64,000 nt of DNA from G963708325 sp963708325. Lineage in GTDB: Bacteria > Actinomycetota > Thermoleophilia > Solirubrobacterales > 70-9. Both the position numbers and the translations under genes were made by a program. Positions 1 through 8,046 of the stretch are shown here, in pieces. The DNA lies in the NCBI GenBank assembly GCA_963708325.1, contig OY970203.1, positions 868,001 through 932,000 on the forward strand. Direction: 5' to 3'. The notes beneath the pieces were generated by a model. The model did no database searches, was not told the origin of the DNA, and saw nothing but the letters and a program-made list of their open reading frames with translations. Every line of letters starts with the position of its first letter. The first letter of the stretch is position 1.

Positions 1-1
1 T

Positions 2-208
2 CGCTCGGCAGGGGAGCCCCTCCGCGCGCACGGACCGAGCGGGCCGGAAGCTGAGCCCCGCAGAATGCGCCGCACCACGAAGCTGCCGCGCCTGCTGGAA
101 CGGGTGATCCAGCGTCGCCAAAGCGAGGGCCGCGAGGCCGAGCAGAGGGACCGCGGGCCGCGCCGCCGGCCGTCCGTCCGCAGGGACGCACCGAAGCGCG
201 GCTACTAG
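2..208 (+). CDS. possible 3' end of a truncated gene, or a 47-residue Arg-rich peptide
   Basis: A frame is open from the left edge to a TAG at 206-208, with an internal ATG at 65 that would give 47 residues. The translation is rich in Arg, Glu and Pro and shows no recognisable domain. It ends just before the convergent gene on the other strand, as a real 3' end would. In DNA this GC-rich, short open frames arise by chance, so this is only a possible tail of a gene lying mostly outside the window. Confidence 0.25.
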   Translation, partial: RSAGEPLRAHGPSGPEAEPRRMRRTTKLPRLLERVIQRRQSEGREAEQRDRGPRRRPSVRRDAPKRGY

Positions 209-210
209 CC

Positions 211-1500
211 TCAGGTGACCTTGAACGTGCGCCTGGCCGGGGTCGGGTCCACCTGGCCGAGCGGGTCGATCGTCTTGACGCGAAAGGTGTGGCTGCCGAG
301 AGCGAGCGGTGTCGTGTAGGTCTTGGGCGACGAGCACGACTTGTATGCCGCCGAGTCGAGCTTGCAGCGGAAGTGGGGCTCGAGTGCGTTCGACTTGAAC
401 TTGAACGTCGGGGTGTGGTCGTGGGTGGTGGAGTTGTTCGCCGGGCCGGAGGTGATCGTCGTGTCCGGCGGGACGAGGCGGCCGGCAACCGCGCCGCTGA
501 GGTTGTCCACGGTGACGCAGACGCGCGTCCTGCAGGAGATCGCGTCGGGGCTGCCCCGGGAGTTCACCTTCTTCGACGTCCATTTCGATGCGCCGCCGGT
601 GGGATGGATCGACGTGAAGACGTTCCCGTTGTCGTCGAGGGCGACGCACAGCTTGGTCGAGAGGCACGAGACCCCGAAGAGGGTGTTGAAGAGGGGATCG
701 CCGCCCGCGATCTTCGCGCTGTGCCACGCCGTGTTCGCGGTCGGCGTGGTCGAGCTGATCACGTGACCCAGGCCGAGGCTGTCCTCGTCGGTGCCGACGC
801 ACAGCGCGATCGAGGGACAGGACACGGCGCCGATCTCGTTGCTGCCGTCGATTCCGCTGTGAACGGTCCAGGTGGGGCTGGCGGCGGCCGGGTCGGTCGA
901 GCTGACCGCGTTGCCGGCGCTGTCCACGGCGACGCAGAAGCTGGTGGAGCGGCAGGAGACGGCCTCCAGCACGTTGGTGCCGTCGATCGTGTGCGCCGTC
1001 CAGGTCGGCGACGCGGCGCCGGGGTCGGTGGAGCCGACCGCCTGGCCGGCGTTGTCAACGGCGACGCAGAAGGAGGCAGACGGACACGAGACGGCCAGCA
1101 ATGGAGTCGCCCCGTGGATGTTGGTGAGCTTCCACTTCGAGGCGCCGCCGGTCGGGTCGGTCGAGGCGATCGCGTTGCCGGTGCCGTCGACGGCGACGCA
1201 GAACGAGGCGCTGGCGCAAGAGACGCCTCTCAGGAAGTGGCCTGAGGCGATGCTGACGCGCTTCCAGGCCGACGCTGGCCCGGTCGGGTTGGTCGAGGTG
1301 ATCGCGTTGCCGTTTCCGTCCACCCCCACGCAGAGGCTCGACGAACCGCAGGACACGGCGCGGACCGCATTGGTCAGGTCGGGCGGGTCGATCACGGCGC
1401 GCGCCGACCACTTGATCGGCCAAGGGGCCGCCGGCGCCGTCCCCGCAGAGAGGGCGGTGATGGCGAGCGCGCAAACGGGGATGGCGAGGAGGCGTTTCAT
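211..1500 (-). CDS. secreted seven-repeat (beta-propeller-like) protein with C-terminal Ig-like domain
   Basis: 429 residues. An N-terminal signal peptide (MKRLL followed by an Ala/Leu-rich stretch ending near AAPA, about residue 24) predicts export. Seven consecutive repeats of about 43-48 residues follow (about residues 45-345). Each starts with a variant of (A/G)VSC, has a second Cys in a FCVAVD-like motif, then a G-N-A turn, an S-T-x-P motif and a Trp. Seven such units suggest a seven-bladed propeller closed by one disulfide per blade; this is inference from repeat count. The last 85 residues (from PPDTTI) resemble a bacterial Ig-like domain with two Cys. The ATG at 1500 is preceded by an AGGTGA Shine-Dalgarno at 7-base spacing. 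Substrate or partner is unknown. Confidence 0.8.
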   Translation of the reverse strand: MKRLLAIPVCALAITALSAGTAPAAPWPIKWSARAVIDPPDLTNAVRAVSCGSSSLCVGVDGNGNAITSTNPTGPASAWKRVSIASGHFLRGVSCASASFCVAVDGTGNAIASTDPTGGASKWKLTNIHGATPLLAVSCPSASFCVAVDNAGQAVGSTDPGAASPTWTAHTIDGTNVLEAVSCRSTSFCVAVDSAGNAVSSTDPAAASPTWTVHSGIDGSNEIGAVSCPSIALCVGTDEDSLGLGHVISSTTPTANTAWHSAKIAGGDPLFNTLFGVSCLSTKLCVALDDNGNVFTSIHPTGGASKWTSKKVNSRGSPDAISCRTRVCVTVDNLSGAVAGRLVPPDTTITSGPANNSTTHDHTPTFKFKSNALEPHFRCKLDSAAYKSCSSPKTYTTPLALGSHTFRVKTIDPLGQVDPTPARRTFKVT

Positions 1501-1554
1501 CGGCGGTCACCTGCGGCCCTGAGCGCCCGCGGCGCCTCTCCCATCGCAGGCTTG

Positions 1555-1568
1555 CAAGGCTAGCCTTG
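1555..1568. promoter_or_regulatory. 14-bp perfect palindrome between divergent genes, possible bidirectional -10
   Basis: CAAGGCTAGCCTTG is perfectly self-complementary and lies between the secreted repeat protein (leftward) and the oxidase operon (rightward). It contains TAGCCT on both strands, so it could serve as a shared, overlapping pair of -10 elements or as an operator for a dimeric regulator. No functional proof. Confidence 0.4.
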
Positions 1569-1626
1569 GCCCTGGCCGGTGTCCATCGTCGAAACTCGGT
1601 AGGCGGTCACGCGCCGTCCGCCCGTC

Positions 1627-1656
1627 TTGACCGCGTTGGCGCCGCTGATCTATTCT
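1627..1656 (+). promoter_or_regulatory. sigma70-type promoter of the cytochrome oxidase operon
   Basis: TTGACC at 1627-1632 and TATTCT at 1651-1656 are separated by 18 bases, close to the housekeeping consensus. Expected transcription start is near 1663, about 60 bases upstream of the cupredoxin gene. Confidence 0.55.
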
Positions 1657-1723
1657 GGGCCGACGCCGGCCCTCCCGCGGCAACCGCGGAGGGAAGGGGG
1701 GCCAGCGGAAAGGAGAGACGAAG

Positions 1724-2386
1724 CTGCCGAACTCCCTCGCCGTCCGGCTGGTCGCGGTCCTCGCCGGGGTGCTGATCGTGGCGGCGGCGATCGCCCTCTA
1801 CGTGCACAAGCTGGTGCGGGCCCCGACCCCGTTCGCCGCCGGTCAGCCCGCCGCGCGCGTGGCGCAGCTGCACCTCGGAACGACGCCGGCGGTCGGCAAG
1901 CTCGGCGGGAATCCGACCTGGGTCTCGTATCTGGTGCGCGAGAACGGCGAGTGGAATCACACGACCGTCTTCAAGGTGCCGGCGCACTCGCTCGTCCGCA
2001 TCACGGTCGACAACTTCGACGGCGGCAGCGGGCTGAGGAACGAGTTCCTCTCCCAGGTCCAGGGCACGGTCGGGGGCAGGATGCAGGTGAACGGGAAGAC
2101 CCTGAAGTCGATCGAACCCGACTCGGCCTCTCACACGTTCACGGTGCCGCAGATGGGGATCTCGGTGCCGATCCGCGGCGTGGCCGATGACGCCAAGAAC
2201 CAGTGCGCCGAGATGCCGTGCTCTCTCGATCAGGCACACGAGACGGTCACCTTCACGATCCGAACCGGCAAGCCGGGGCGCTATCGCTGGCAGTGCTTCG
2301 TGCCCTGCGCCGCCGGGTTCTTCACCGGGTTCGGAGGGCCGATGCAGACGATCGGCTACATGGACGGCTTCCTGAACGTGGTCTGA
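1724..2386 (+). CDS. membrane-anchored cupredoxin-domain protein, first gene of the oxidase operon
   Basis: The protein has one N-terminal membrane anchor and an extracytoplasmic cupredoxin-like fold resembling the CuA domain of oxidase subunit II. Near the C-terminus a C-x3-C pair (CFVPC) is followed by a Gly-rich loop and GGPM, and an HTFTVP segment lies further upstream. The canonical CuA spacing C-x3-C-x3-H-x2-M is not kept, because the second His is missing, so normal CuA binding is doubtful. It could be a copper chaperone or an electron-transfer accessory. Start: no ATG is present. An AAGGAG at 1710-1715 sits 8 bases before CTG 1724, which yields a full anchor helix (220 residues); the next canonical codon, GTG 1769, removes about half the helix and has no good ribosome site. 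The gene lies 12 bases upstream of subunit II. Confidence 0.7.
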   Translation: MPNSLAVRLVAVLAGVLIVAAAIALYVHKLVRAPTPFAAGQPAARVAQLHLGTTPAVGKLGGNPTWVSYLVRENGEWNHTTVFKVPAHSLVRITVDNFDGGSGLRNEFLSQVQGTVGGRMQVNGKTLKSIEPDSASHTFTVPQMGISVPIRGVADDAKNQCAEMPCSLDQAHETVTFTIRTGKPGRYRWQCFVPCAAGFFTGFGGPMQTIGYMDGFLNVV

Positions 2387-2398
2387 GCCGGGCCGGCG

Positions 2399-3226
2399 AT
2401 GCCAGAGCCTCCTCACCTGCGCCGCATCCTGATCCTCTGGGTGGCGCTCAGCATCGTCGCCACTCCGATCGTCTGCTTCTTCTTCGCGCCGGGGCTGCCG
2501 CCCGGCAAGGACACCAACGTGGGATCGGGACAGGTGACCGACAACACGGTCCTGCTCGGGATCGTCACGCCGATCGTCGTCCTGATCGCCGTCTACTTCG
2601 CCTACGCGCTGATCGTGTTTCGCCACCGCGAGGGCGAGCCGGAGGAGGGAGCTGCGATCCGCGGCAACCCCACGGTCCAGACCACATGGCTGGCCGTCAC
2701 CTCGGTGATCGTTCTCTTTCTGGCCAGCTACGGAACCATCAGGCTGTTCGACGAGGGCGCCGGCGGCGGACAGGGCTCGGACCCGATCGCAAAGCCCTCC
2801 GGCGGCAGCCTTCCCGTCCAGGTGATCGGCCAGCAGTGGGAGTTCACCTACCGCTACCCGACCTTCGGCGGCGTCGAGACGCCGCACATCGTGCTGCCGG
2901 TCGACCGCAACATCGAGCTGCACGTGACCTCCCTCGACGTGGTTCATTCGTTCTGGGCACATGACCTCGGCGTCAAGGTCGACGCCAATCCCGGCGTCGA
3001 CAACGTCGCCTTCCTGCACCCGACCAAGGTGGAGAGCTTCAACCTGCGCTGCGCCGAGCTTTGCGGGCTCTGGCACGGGCACATGTTCGACACCGGGAAC
3101 GTGGTCTCCGATGGCGCTTTCGCGGCCTGGATCCGCCGCCAGCAGAAGGTGTTCGCCCCGGCGACCGGCGTCCTGCCGCGTTACCGCACCCACTACAACC
3201 CCAAGCCCCACAGGAGGGCCGGATGA
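2399..3226 (+). CDS. ctaC: cytochrome c oxidase subunit II
   Basis: 275 residues. Two N-terminal transmembrane helices (about residues 8-30 and 50-72) with a third hydrophobic segment near residue 100 precede the periplasmic-side cupredoxin domain. All CuA ligands are visible: the His in VVHSFW and the cluster CAELCGLWHGHM (two Cys, Glu carbonyl, His, Met). The protein accepts electrons from cytochrome c or a quinol-linked donor and passes them to subunit I. No fused cytochrome c domain (no CxxCH) is present, so this is an aa3-like rather than caa3-like subunit II. Its stop overlaps the next start in ATGA. Confidence 0.95.
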   Translation: MPEPPHLRRILILWVALSIVATPIVCFFFAPGLPPGKDTNVGSGQVTDNTVLLGIVTPIVVLIAVYFAYALIVFRHREGEPEEGAAIRGNPTVQTTWLAVTSVIVLFLASYGTIRLFDEGAGGGQGSDPIAKPSGGSLPVQVIGQQWEFTYRYPTFGGVETPHIVLPVDRNIELHVTSLDVVHSFWAHDLGVKVDANPGVDNVAFLHPTKVESFNLRCAELCGLWHGHMFDTGNVVSDGAFAAWIRRQQKVFAPATGVLPRYRTHYNPKPHRRAG

Positions 3227-5121
3227 GCGCCCAACCCGCCTCCGCCCCCGCCAAGCGGGGCATTCTCGGCTTCAATCTGCTCACCGGGCTCCTCCTGGGG
3301 ATCGTCGGCTTCTACTTCGGCTGGTGGCTGGGACACCGGATCCACGCCCCCAGCCTCGACTTCATCGACGACACCGGCCAGAACGACGTCGCCCTGCTGC
3401 TCGGCTACCTGTTCTTCGTGGTCGGCTTCGTCGCCGGGCTCGGCTTCCTGCGCTACCCGCTGGCGCGGCTCGCCGGCCGCGAGCCGCACCACCGCGAGAA
3501 CGAGACCGGCGGGATCGGTCGCTACTTCGGCGTCTGCACCGACCACAAGGTGATCGGGATGCAGTACCTGATCGGGATCGGCGTCTTCTTCTTCATCGGC
3601 GGCCTCAACGCGATGCTGATCAGGGCCGAGCTGCTACGCCCGTCGCCGCAGCTGTTCGGCGCCGGCAACTACCTGACGCTCGTCGGCCTCCACGGGGCGA
3701 TGATGATGGGGATCATGACCTCGGGCATCCTCGGCCCGTTCGCCAACTACTTCGTGCCGCTGATGATCGGCGCGCGGCGGATGGCCTTCCCCCGGATCGA
3801 GTCGCTCACCTTCTGGCTTTTGATGGCGGCCGGGACGATCCTCGTCAGCACGATCTTCTTCGGCGGGTTCCCGACCGGCTGGACCGGCTACGGGCCGCTC
3901 AACGACCAGGCGAACTTCGGCTACGACTCCTACATCTTCTTCTTCGCCCTGGTCGGGATCTCGATGACCCTGCTCGGGCTCAACCTGATCGCCACGATCG
4001 TGACGATGCGGGCGCCGGGGCTGACCTGGGGACGGCTGCCGATGTTCTGCTGGGGCGCGCTCACGACCTCCGGCCTGATGGTGCTGGCGGCGCCGGTCCT
4101 GATCGCGGTCCTGCTGATGACCGGCCTCGACCGCACCCTGCAGACCTCGTTCTTCCTGCCGAGCGCGGGAGGCAGCCAGTACCTGTTCGAGAACCTGTTC
4201 TGGTTCTTCGGCCACCCCGAGGTCTACGTGCTCGCCCTGCCCGGTTTCGGGATCCTCCTCGAGATCCTGCCGGTGTTCTCGCGCAAGCCGCTGTGGGGCT
4301 ACCGGCTGGCGGTCGCCGGGATGCTCGGGGTGGCGCTGCTGAGCTTCTTCGTCTGGCAGCACCACCTGTTCGTCAGCGGCATCAACTCGGCGGTGCGACC
4401 GTTCTACATGCTGTCCACCGAGGTGATCTCGATCCCGACCGGGTTCATCTTCCTGTGCGGGATGGCGACGCTGTGGCGGGCGCGGATCCGCTTCACGGTG
4501 CCGATGCTTTTCTGCCTCGCCTGGTTCTTCAACTTCCTGATCGGCGGGATCTCGGGCGTGTTCCTCTCCGACGTCCCCAGCGACGTCAGCACCCACGGCA
4601 GCTTCTTCGTTATGGCCCACTTCCACTACACGATCATGGGCGGGCTCGTGTTCACCTTCTTCGCGGCTATCTACTACTGGGTGCCGAAGATGACCGGGCT
4701 GAAATTCAATGAGCCGTTGGCCAAGATCCACTTCTGGTCGATGTTCCTCGCCTTCAACTCGACGTTCGCCCCGCTCTTCGCACTCGGCCTGATGGGCATG
4801 CCCCGGCGCGTCTCCACCTACTCCGGTCACCTCCAGGCGCTGAACATCTGGGTCTCGGTGTCGGCATTCGTGCTGGGCGCCTCGATGCTCGTGTTCATCG
4901 CCAACGTCGTCTACTCGATGGTGTTCGCCCGCAAACCCGCGGAGGCGAACCCGTGGGGCTCGAAGTCGCTGGAGTGGCAGCTGCCGACGCCGGTGCCGGT
5001 GCACAACTTCGACCGCATCCCGGTGATCGACGCCGACCCCTATGACTACGGCGTCCCTCCGGCGCCGCCGCCCCGGCCCGTACCCGCCCCCGGCATCGCC
5101 ACCTACCCGGACAGGACATGA
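3223..5121 (+). CDS. ctaD: cytochrome c oxidase subunit I
   Basis: 632 residues; catalytic haem-copper subunit of the terminal oxidase. Visible motifs include the low-spin haem His in LHGAMM, the GHPEVY signature with the cross-linked Tyr (type A1 oxidase), the HH pair in WQHHLF (CuB), and the HFHYTIMGG pair that binds the high-spin and low-spin haems. Two additional helices precede the conserved core (about residues 13-35 and 52-75). The C-terminal about 65 residues are a Pro-rich cytoplasmic tail. A longer open frame extends 54 codons upstream, but the ATG at 3223 overlaps the subunit II stop in ATGA, has AGGAGG just upstream, and begins where conserved sequence begins. Confidence 0.96.
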   Translation: MSAQPASAPAKRGILGFNLLTGLLLGIVGFYFGWWLGHRIHAPSLDFIDDTGQNDVALLLGYLFFVVGFVAGLGFLRYPLARLAGREPHHRENETGGIGRYFGVCTDHKVIGMQYLIGIGVFFFIGGLNAMLIRAELLRPSPQLFGAGNYLTLVGLHGAMMMGIMTSGILGPFANYFVPLMIGARRMAFPRIESLTFWLLMAAGTILVSTIFFGGFPTGWTGYGPLNDQANFGYDSYIFFFALVGISMTLLGLNLIATIVTMRAPGLTWGRLPMFCWGALTTSGLMVLAAPVLIAVLLMTGLDRTLQTSFFLPSAGGSQYLFENLFWFFGHPEVYVLALPGFGILLEILPVFSRKPLWGYRLAVAGMLGVALLSFFVWQHHLFVSGINSAVRPFYMLSTEVISIPTGFIFLCGMATLWRARIRFTVPMLFCLAWFFNFLIGGISGVFLSDVPSDVSTHGSFFVMAHFHYTIMGGLVFTFFAAIYYWVPKMTGLKFNEPLAKIHFWSMFLAFNSTFAPLFALGLMGMPRRVSTYSGHLQALNIWVSVSAFVLGASMLVFIANVVYSMVFARKPAEANPWGSKSLEWQLPTPVPVHNFDRIPVIDADPYDYGVPPAPPPRPVPAPGIATYPDRT

Positions 5122-5714
5122 GCGAGCCTGCCCAGGCCCCAGCCGATTCACTGACCGAGCCGCCGGAGGTCCACGAGCGCAACCTGTGGGCGGGCGCGCG
5201 GGTGATCGCCGGCACGACGCTCCTGTTCTTCGCTGCGTTCGTGTTCGCCTACTTCTACCTGCGCTCGCTCGACAACTCCGGCAAGTGGATGCCCGCCGGC
5301 GTCGATCCGCCCCAGGCCTACGGCGCCGTGATCGTGATCCTGTACGCGGCCAGTGCCGCCTCGTTCGCCTATGCGGCGCGGGCGGCCCGCCGCCAGCGCG
5401 GCTGGCTGGCCGCGGCGGGGCTGTCCCTGGCGCTCGGCCTGGCCGGCTGCGTGGTGCAGGTGTTCGAGTACGCACACCTCGGGTTCGGGCCGCAGGACGG
5501 CGGCTACGCCAGCGTCTTCCTCGGCTGGACGATCACGTTCGTGGTCTTCGCGTTGATGGCGATGTACTGGGTCGAGATCCTCTTCGCGGAGGGGCTGCGC
5601 AACCGCCGCGCTCCCGGCCCGTACGTCCCCGCGGGGCTGGGCGACGCCGCCTTCTACTGGACGCTGCTCGCCGTGATCGGCGTGCTCACCTGGTTCATCC
5701 TCTACGTGCTCTGA
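5118..5714 (+). CDS. ctaE: cytochrome c oxidase subunit III
   Basis: 198 residues with five predicted membrane helices, the short form of subunit III usual in actinobacterial and aa3-type oxidases. It supports proton uptake and stability of subunit I rather than catalysis. The sequence WAGARVIAGTTLLFFAAFVFAYFYL-type first helix and the conserved Glu in the VFEYAHL stretch match the family. Start ATG overlaps the subunit I stop (ATGA), so translation is probably coupled. Confidence 0.92.
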   Translation: MSEPAQAPADSLTEPPEVHERNLWAGARVIAGTTLLFFAAFVFAYFYLRSLDNSGKWMPAGVDPPQAYGAVIVILYAASAASFAYAARAARRQRGWLAAAGLSLALGLAGCVVQVFEYAHLGFGPQDGGYASVFLGWTITFVVFALMAMYWVEILFAEGLRNRRAPGPYVPAGLGDAAFYWTLLAVIGVLTWFILYVL

Positions 5715-5718
5715 GGTC

Positions 5719-6585
5719 GTGGCCGGCGTGACGACGCCCAACGCCTGGACCGGAGATCCCGCGCTCACCTGGGTCGCCTGCGCCGCGTTGCTGTACTGGC
5801 TGGGCGGGCGGCGCGACCGGCGCGCCCGATCCGACGCCGTTCACCGCTGGCGGACGGCGTCGTTCGTCGCCGGCCTCGTCGCGATCGCCGTCGCGCTCGG
5901 CTCGCCGATCGACCACCTGGCCGACGAGCTCCTCTGGGTGCACATGGTCCAGCACATCCTGCTGCTGATGGTGGCCCCCCCGCTGCTCGCTCTGGCGCGG
6001 CCGTGGAACCGGATGTGGCACGGGCTTCCGCTCGGCTTCCGGCGGCGCAGCGCGGGGGCCCTCGCCAAGGGGCGGTGGTCGGCGCCGCTTCGCAGCGCCG
6101 CGCGCTTCCTCGGCGATCCGCTGCCCTCCTGGCTTCTGTTCACCGGCACTCTCGTCGCCTGGCACCTGCCGGGCGCCTACGACGCGACACTGACATCGCC
6201 GATGGTCCACGCTTTGGAGCATGCGCTCTTCTTCGGAACGGGGCTTCTGTTCTGGACGCGCGTGATCGACTCGCCGCCGTGGCGATCGCCGCTCGCCGAA
6301 ACCGCTCGGGCGGTCTACGTCGGCTCCGCCATGCTGGTTGGCTGGCTGCTGGCGATCGTCCTCGCCCTGTCCACCTCGCCGCTCTACGCGCCCTACGCCG
6401 CCGAGGCGAGCCGGCCCGGCGGGATCACCGCGCTCGCCGACCAGCAGCTGGCGGCGGGGATCATGTGGGTGCCGGGGTCGATCCCGTTCGCGATCGCGAT
6501 CCTTTTCGTCGTCTACCGCTGGCTCGACCCGAGGCGGGCCGGTCCGACCGGCAAAGCGACTCGCCCGCTGGCCGGAAACCTCTGA
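5719..6585 (+). CDS. ctaG: cytochrome c oxidase assembly factor, CtaG (caa3-type) family
   Basis: 288 residues with about seven transmembrane helices. The HMVQHILLL segment and following Pro-rich motif (VAPPLLALARP) are characteristic of the multi-helix CtaG family, distinct from the Cox11-type CtaG. Its role in copper insertion into the oxidase is known from the family, and the adjacent SCO gene supports it. GTG start 4 bases after the subunit III stop. Confidence 0.9.
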   Translation: MAGVTTPNAWTGDPALTWVACAALLYWLGGRRDRRARSDAVHRWRTASFVAGLVAIAVALGSPIDHLADELLWVHMVQHILLLMVAPPLLALARPWNRMWHGLPLGFRRRSAGALAKGRWSAPLRSAARFLGDPLPSWLLFTGTLVAWHLPGAYDATLTSPMVHALEHALFFGTGLLFWTRVIDSPPWRSPLAETARAVYVGSAMLVGWLLAIVLALSTSPLYAPYAAEASRPGGITALADQQLAAGIMWVPGSIPFAIAILFVVYRWLDPRRAGPTGKATRPLAGNL

Positions 6586-6600
6586 TTCGAAAGGAGAAGG

Positions 6601-6735
6601 ATGCAGGCGCTGACACCGACCGTCGCCACCTCGATCATCGCTCAGGGCATCCTCACCTGGGCGATCCCCCTGGGCGTCTTCCTCGCCGTCCTTCTCTGGT
6701 ACCTGCTGCTGCTGCGCGCGCGACATCCCGAGTGA
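6601..6735 (+). CDS. 44-residue single-pass membrane peptide of the oxidase operon
   Basis: ATG at 6601 follows AAGGAGAAGG at close to ideal spacing. The peptide has a polar N-terminus, one hydrophobic helix (about residues 18-40, WAIPLGVFLAVLLWYLLLL) and a short basic end. It sits between CtaG and SCO1, whose GTG start overlaps this stop, so it is translated within the operon. It may be a small structural oxidase subunit (subunit IV-like) or an assembly peptide; no family assignment is possible from sequence alone. Confidence 0.75.
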   Translation: MQALTPTVATSIIAQGILTWAIPLGVFLAVLLWYLLLLRARHPE

Positions 6736-7415
6736 GGCGCCGTCGCCGGTCGGCCGCCGGCGGGGCGGGTCGGCGCCGGGTCCTGGCTGGCGTGCTGGCG
6801 ATGGCCGCCGTCGCCACGGCGATCGCCGGCTGCGGCGGCGGGGGCGGCGGGACCTCGTCCAGCGGTACGAGCGCTCACAACGGGTCGACGAGGTCGAAGT
6901 TCGCCGGCCTGGCCGCAACCCCGCAGAAGCCCGCCCCCCCGCTCGCGCTGCGTGACTCCCTCGGCCACCCGGTCGACCTGCGCCACTACCGCGGCAAGGC
7001 GGTGCTCGTCACCTTCATCTACGACCACTGCCCCGATGTCTGCCCGCTGATCGTCGGCAACCTGCGCACCGCCCAGGCTCTGCTCGGCCCCGAGGCGAAG
7101 CGCCTTCAGATCGTCGCCGTCTCGGTCGATCCGAAGGGCGACACGCCGAAGACCGTCAACGCCTTCCTGAAAGCACATCGGATGACCGGCCGGATGGAGT
7201 ACCTGATCGGCTCGCGGCCGGCGCTGGAGAGGGTGTGGGGCGACTGGAAGATCGTCTCGCGCTCGTCGCCGAAGCGCCGCAACCCCGACCTGGTCGAGCA
7301 TTCGGCGCTGATCTACGGGATCGGCGCCGACGGCAGGATCACCACCCTGTACCCCGCGAACTTCAAGCCGGCGCAGATCGTCCACGACGTGCCGATCCTG
7401 GCCGCTTCCGGGTAG
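6732..7415 (+). CDS. SCO1/SenC-family copper chaperone lipoprotein
   Basis: 227 residues. Start GTG 6732 overlaps the previous stop (GTGA). The basic N-terminus, hydrophobic helix and lipobox IAGC (Cys at about residue 36) predict a lipoprotein anchored outside the membrane, followed by a Gly/Ser linker. The thioredoxin-fold core carries the copper-binding CPDVC motif and the distal His in VEHSALIYGI. Members deliver copper to the CuA site of subunit II or reduce its cysteines. A longer open frame upstream is only the antisense-type extension inside ctaG and is rejected. Confidence 0.9.
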   Translation: MRRRRRSAAGGAGRRRVLAGVLAMAAVATAIAGCGGGGGGTSSSGTSAHNGSTRSKFAGLAATPQKPAPPLALRDSLGHPVDLRHYRGKAVLVTFIYDHCPDVCPLIVGNLRTAQALLGPEAKRLQIVAVSVDPKGDTPKTVNAFLKAHRMTGRMEYLIGSRPALERVWGDWKIVSRSSPKRRNPDLVEHSALIYGIGADGRITTLYPANFKPAQIVHDVPILAASG

Positions 7416-7424
7416 GAGATCGCG

Positions 7425-7928
7425 ATCGACCGCCGTCTGCTCACCGCGCTGGCGATCGTCGCCGTCGTCGGCGCCCTGATCGCGGTCGAGCTGCTAAGCG
7501 GCAGCAGCGACAAGTCCACTCCCGGCAGACCCGCCCCGCAGCTGCCGGCGAGCGTGCTGGTTCCCCCCCGAGTCGGGCTCGCCTCCCTGCGCGGCAAGCC
7601 GGCCGCGATCAACTTCTGGGCGAGCTGGTGCGACCCGTGCCGCCGCGAGGCGCCGGCGCTGGAGCGCCTCGCCCGTTCGCTGCACGGAAGGGCGCGGCTG
7701 GTCGGCGTCGATTGGAACGACGGGGAGAGCGCGGCTCACTCGTACATCGACCGCTACAACTGGACCTTTCCGAACCTGCGCGACGCCGACGGGCGGGTCG
7801 GCAACAGCTACGGCCTGGTCGGGATGCCGACCACCTTCATCCTCGATCCCCGCGGGAGGATCGCCGACGTGCTGCGGGGTCCGCAGACGCTCGACTCGCT
7901 GCGCGCAGCGCTGCGCTCCGCAGGCTGA
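7425..7928 (+). CDS. TlpA/ResA-like membrane-anchored thioredoxin
   Basis: 167 residues from the proposed start. An N-terminal anchor (LLTALAIVAVVGALIAVELL) leads to a thioredoxin fold with active site WASWCDPC, the cis-Pro segment GMPTTFILD, and a C-terminal helix. It probably reduces apo-oxidase or cytochrome cysteines outside the membrane, consistent with SCO1 next door. Start: no ATG, GTG or TTG precedes the anchor. AGGAG at 7414-7418, overlapping the SCO1 stop, lies 6 bases before an ATC at 7425 in frame; the first canonical codon (GTG 7554) would delete the anchor. The frame is the same as SCO1, separated by one TAG and three codons. Confidence 0.85.
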   Translation: MDRRLLTALAIVAVVGALIAVELLSGSSDKSTPGRPAPQLPASVLVPPRVGLASLRGKPAAINFWASWCDPCRREAPALERLARSLHGRARLVGVDWNDGESAAHSYIDRYNWTFPNLRDADGRVGNSYGLVGMPTTFILDPRGRIADVLRGPQTLDSLRAALRSAG

Positions 7929-7959
7929 GCAGGCTTTACGAACTGCTTACCTGGCCCTG

Positions 7960-8027
7960 GTTTGCGCCTAACCGGCTGCGGCAAACAATGCCCCTATACC
8001 CGAACAGGGCCGCTCCCCAGACGGCCC
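7960..8027. promoter_or_regulatory. two inverted repeats upstream of a small membrane protein gene
   Basis: GTTTGC (7960-7965) pairs with GCAAAC (7981-7986), and GGGCCG (8007-8012) pairs with CGGCCC (8022-8027). The second hairpin lies just before the GGAGG ribosome site of the gene at 8047 and could attenuate or protect the message. No T-tract follows, so a simple terminator is unlikely. Confidence 0.3.
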
Positions 8028-8046
8028 CAGAAGGAGGCAGCCGAGC

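Noticed and set aside
3634..5475. 613-residue open frame on the minus strand across oxidase subunits I and III
   Set aside because: It is antisense to clear oxidase genes and translates to low-complexity Arg/Gly/Glu-rich sequence, as expected of codon bias in high-GC DNA.
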